Shown in pieces: positions 62,281-64,000 of a DNA stretch of 64,000 nt. The translations under genes were made by a program, and so were the position numbers. Source of the DNA: Enterococcaceae bacterium OF42-14pH9A. GTDB taxonomy: Bacteria; Bacillota; Bacilli; Lactobacillales; Enterococcaceae. Location of the stretch: positions 1,125,338 through 1,189,337 of the forward strand of contig JAQEYU010000001.1 in NCBI GenBank assembly GCA_027692465.1, read 5' to 3'. The notes under the pieces are model-generated. The model did not search any database, had not been told where the DNA came from, and was given only the letters and a program-made list of their open reading frames with translations. Each line of letters starts with the position of its first letter. Position 1 is the stretch's first letter.

Positions 62281-62536
62281 CAAAACCAGATACAGACTGA
62301 AATGCAGGTCGATTTAGGTTGAAAAAAGAATTATTTGACGGCGGAAAAAGATTAAGATAACTTTAAGGGGTGACTGAAGCCTCTGACAGCCGCCTGCTTG
62401 CGGAAATCGAAGAGCAACAGACAGTTTTAAGCTTCACAGCTGACGTTGTTCTGCCAATGTCGGGGAAAGTCCAGTAACGGCAGGCAACGATGTTTTCGAA
62501 AAAGAAAACAGAGCGGATAAATTTAAGGAAACGGAT
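62281..62536. other. Intergenic stretch before the EamA gene
   Basis: No gene. A segment near 62365-62480 (TGACTGAAGCCTCTGACAG onward) may be a very old family A copy, but the match is too weak to claim. Confidence 0.3.
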
Positions 62537-63457
62537 GTGTTGGAAATGTGGTTTGCGTCTGCGCTGATTACGATCTTGACTTGGGGGACAGCCGATCTCT
62601 TTTATAAAAAGGGCAATAACGCCGCCGATCCTCACAGTGCCATGAAAACTACCATCATGGTGGGACTGGTTATGGGACTGCATGCTTTTTTGTATTACGG
62701 CGTTTACGAGGGAATCAGTTATGACTGGCAAAACCTGCTCATTTATCTGCCGGTCTCGGCCATGTATATCTTGTCGATGGCGATTGGGTATTTCGGTTTG
62801 CGTTATATCGAAGTCTCCATCTCCTCCCCTATCAGCAATTCATCCGGGGCAGTGACAGCACTGCTGGGCTTTATGATCATGGGCAACTCGCTGAACGGCC
62901 TGCAGTTTCTGGCAATCAGCTTGATTCTGATTGGCATCTTGCTGCTGTCCATCTTTGAAAAAGAAGCAGACGAGGCCGAGCTGGCGGCAGAAGGAGTCAA
63001 AGTTGATCCGAAGTACCGATTCGGCGCTGTTGCGATCTTGTTTCCTATTTTGTATATGATCATCGACGGTATGGGGACTTTTTTGGATAGTTACTATCTG
63101 GAGTACAAAAAAATCCTGCCGGAAGATCAGGCCAACATGAGCTATGAGTTGACGTTTCTAATCGTGGCGCTGCTCTTGTGGGGCTACCTGGTGCTGATTA
63201 AAAAAGAAAAATTCGCTGTCTTCCAGGAACGGGACAAAGGACTGGCAGCAATCTTCGAAACGTTGGGGCAGTTCTTTTATATCGGAGCGATCTCCAGTAA
63301 AGAAGCTGTCATCACAGCACCGTTGATCTCTTCTTATGCCATCGTCTCGGTCTTGCTGGGACGAATCTTCTTGAAGGAACGGTTGAAAGCCAAACACTAC
63401 CTCGTTATTGCCGCTATTATGATTGGGATTGCAATCTTGGGCTTTTACGACGGTTGA
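62537..63457 (+). CDS. EamA/DMT-superfamily transporter
   Basis: A 306-residue membrane protein with ten hydrophobic segments in two EamA halves (LTWGTADLFYKKGN at the start, GYFGLRYIEVSISSPISNSSGAVTALLGF near 85-112, and SSKEAVITAPLISSYAIVSVLLGRIFLKERLKAKHY near 255-290). Probably a drug/metabolite exporter or a precursor importer; the substrate is unknown. GTG 62537 is chosen because AAGGAA lies 6 bases upstream; ATG 62546 is the alternative. Confidence 0.88.
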   Translation: MLEMWFASALITILTWGTADLFYKKGNNAADPHSAMKTTIMVGLVMGLHAFLYYGVYEGISYDWQNLLIYLPVSAMYILSMAIGYFGLRYIEVSISSPISNSSGAVTALLGFMIMGNSLNGLQFLAISLILIGILLLSIFEKEADEAELAAEGVKVDPKYRFGAVAILFPILYMIIDGMGTFLDSYYLEYKKILPEDQANMSYELTFLIVALLLWGYLVLIKKEKFAVFQERDKGLAAIFETLGQFFYIGAISSKEAVITAPLISSYAIVSVLLGRIFLKERLKAKHYLVIAAIMIGIAILGFYDG

Positions 63458-63459
63458 GC

Positions 63460-63517
63460 AAAAAAATCCGAGCTATCGGTCACCTACAAGATGACCGTAA
63501 GCGCCGGATTTTTTTGT
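63460..63517 (+). terminator. Terminator after the EamA gene
   Basis: AAAAAATCCG pairs with CGGATTTTTT around an inner CGGTCA/TGACCG stem. Confidence 0.8.
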
Positions 63518-63518
63518 T

Positions 63519-63676
63519 AGGTTGTATCTGGAAACTTCGGTGGAATTCAGCTTTTTGAGGATCTGCCGCAATCAGGGAATACAGCACAACTGATGTGGTG
63601 CTGAAGCTGGACATTTACGACGCAGCTTGCGGCAAACAGGACCAGCTAGCTGCACCTGAAGTTTTCAGAGACACTT
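63519..63676 (-). repeat. Family A palindromic repeat, copy 11
   Basis: Reverse orientation and more diverged: GGTTGTATCTGGAAACTTCG at the left and GAAGTTTTCAGAGACACTT at the right. TTA on the left and TAA on the right. Confidence 0.75.
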
Positions 63677-63698
63677 AATACAGGTAAAAAGCTGGAAC

Positions 63699-64000
63699 TT
63701 ATTCAACGAGGGTGGAATTTGGGCCAACGTTTTTCTTTTTGGCAGCCGTCTCTTTACGATAGGCAAACAGCAGCCCGTAAGCCACAGCCATCGTCAGAAA
63801 TTCTGTGATCGGCAGACTGCTCCAGACTCCGGTTATCCCGGCAAAGCGGCTGGCGATCAAGAGAATCGGAATAATCAGCAGATAGCCTCGCAGCAAAGCG
63901 ATAGTGAAGGCTTGTCGGGCTTTTCCCACCGCCGAAAAAAAGATGGACAGCAGGATGTTGCTGCTGGAGGCAAAGAAAGCCAAAAAGTAAATCGGAATCC
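63699..64000 (-). CDS. C-terminal part of a MATE-family exporter (5' end outside window)
   Basis: The last 100 residues of a membrane protein whose start lies beyond the right edge. The stretch FLAFFASSSNILLSIFFSAVGKARQAFTIALLRGYLLIIPILLIAS, followed by GITGVWSSLPITEFLTMAVAYGLLFAYRKE, matches the final helices of MATE-type multidrug/sodium antiporters. It ends in a short polar tail with TAA at 63699-63701. Substrate unknown. Confidence 0.8.
   Translation of the reverse strand, partial: IPIYFLAFFASSSNILLSIFFSAVGKARQAFTIALLRGYLLIIPILLIASRFAGITGVWSSLPITEFLTMAVAYGLLFAYRKETAAKKKNVGPNSTLVE

Overview
The window is about 64 kb of a Firmicute chromosome of roughly balanced base composition. The order Lactobacillales is the best fit, and Enterococcaceae or a close relative is likely. 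Evidence for this: the ymdB-ymcA-mutS-mutL and ruvA-ruvB order, strong AGGAGG-type ribosome binding sites, Rgg and Mga-type regulators, and a preQ1-II riboswitch before queT (a class known mainly from Lactobacillales). I saw no rRNA, tRNA, CRISPR array or prophage module.

Layout. 1-6.2 kb: end of a DUF2829/Tad2-like gene, an SDR oxidoreductase, a nucleotidyltransferase-like protein, riboswitch-controlled queT, a YktB-family protein, HU, and bioY behind a BirA-like operator. 6.5-12.3 kb: the oxidative branch of the TCA cycle, with acnA-icd on the minus strand divergent from citZ; the Icd residues point to NAD rather than NADP. 12.5-13.3 kb: glutathione peroxidase and a small membrane protein. 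13.4-22.6 kb: an A+T-rich accessory region with an ABC exporter, a decayed radical-SAM/SPASM gene, two Rgg regulators each divergent from a small peptide gene, a sugar-modifying trio (HAD phosphatase, acetyltransferase, AraC regulator) and a dead IS5-family element. The part from about 16.9 to 22.65 kb is bounded by a 26-bp direct repeat of the 3' end of rpsD, so it looks like an island integrated there. 22.6-38.5 kb: core genes (rpsD, an FNT channel, alkD-like, mgsA, ymdB, ymcA, mutS, mutL, maf, msrB, ruvA, ruvB, a TetR regulator, a low-molecular-weight phosphatase). 39-40.4 kb: a gene-poor stretch with three copies of a probable antisense small RNA. 40.3-49.1 kb: zinc metallopeptidase, Mga-type regulator, brnQ, a molybdenum cofactor/molybdate cluster without modA, and a family 8 glycosyltransferase. 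49-64 kb: mostly transport, namely an AI-2E family exporter, a TetR-controlled MacB/FtsX-type ABC system, a TMEM175-like channel, an amino acid permease, an L-box controlled (lysine) ABC transporter, an EamA transporter and the end of a MATE exporter.

The clearest unexplained structure is a dispersed 150-160 bp palindromic repeat (family A, eleven near-complete copies plus fragments). Its ends match the inverted repeats of the resident IS5-family element, it sits at TA dinucleotides, and in two cases it has landed in a stop codon while preserving a stop. A second, longer repeat (family B) occurs three times, including an internally deleted copy. A third repeat (family C) is best read on the minus strand as three tandem small RNAs, each with its own terminator and a stretch complementary to a perfect Shine-Dalgarno plus AUG.
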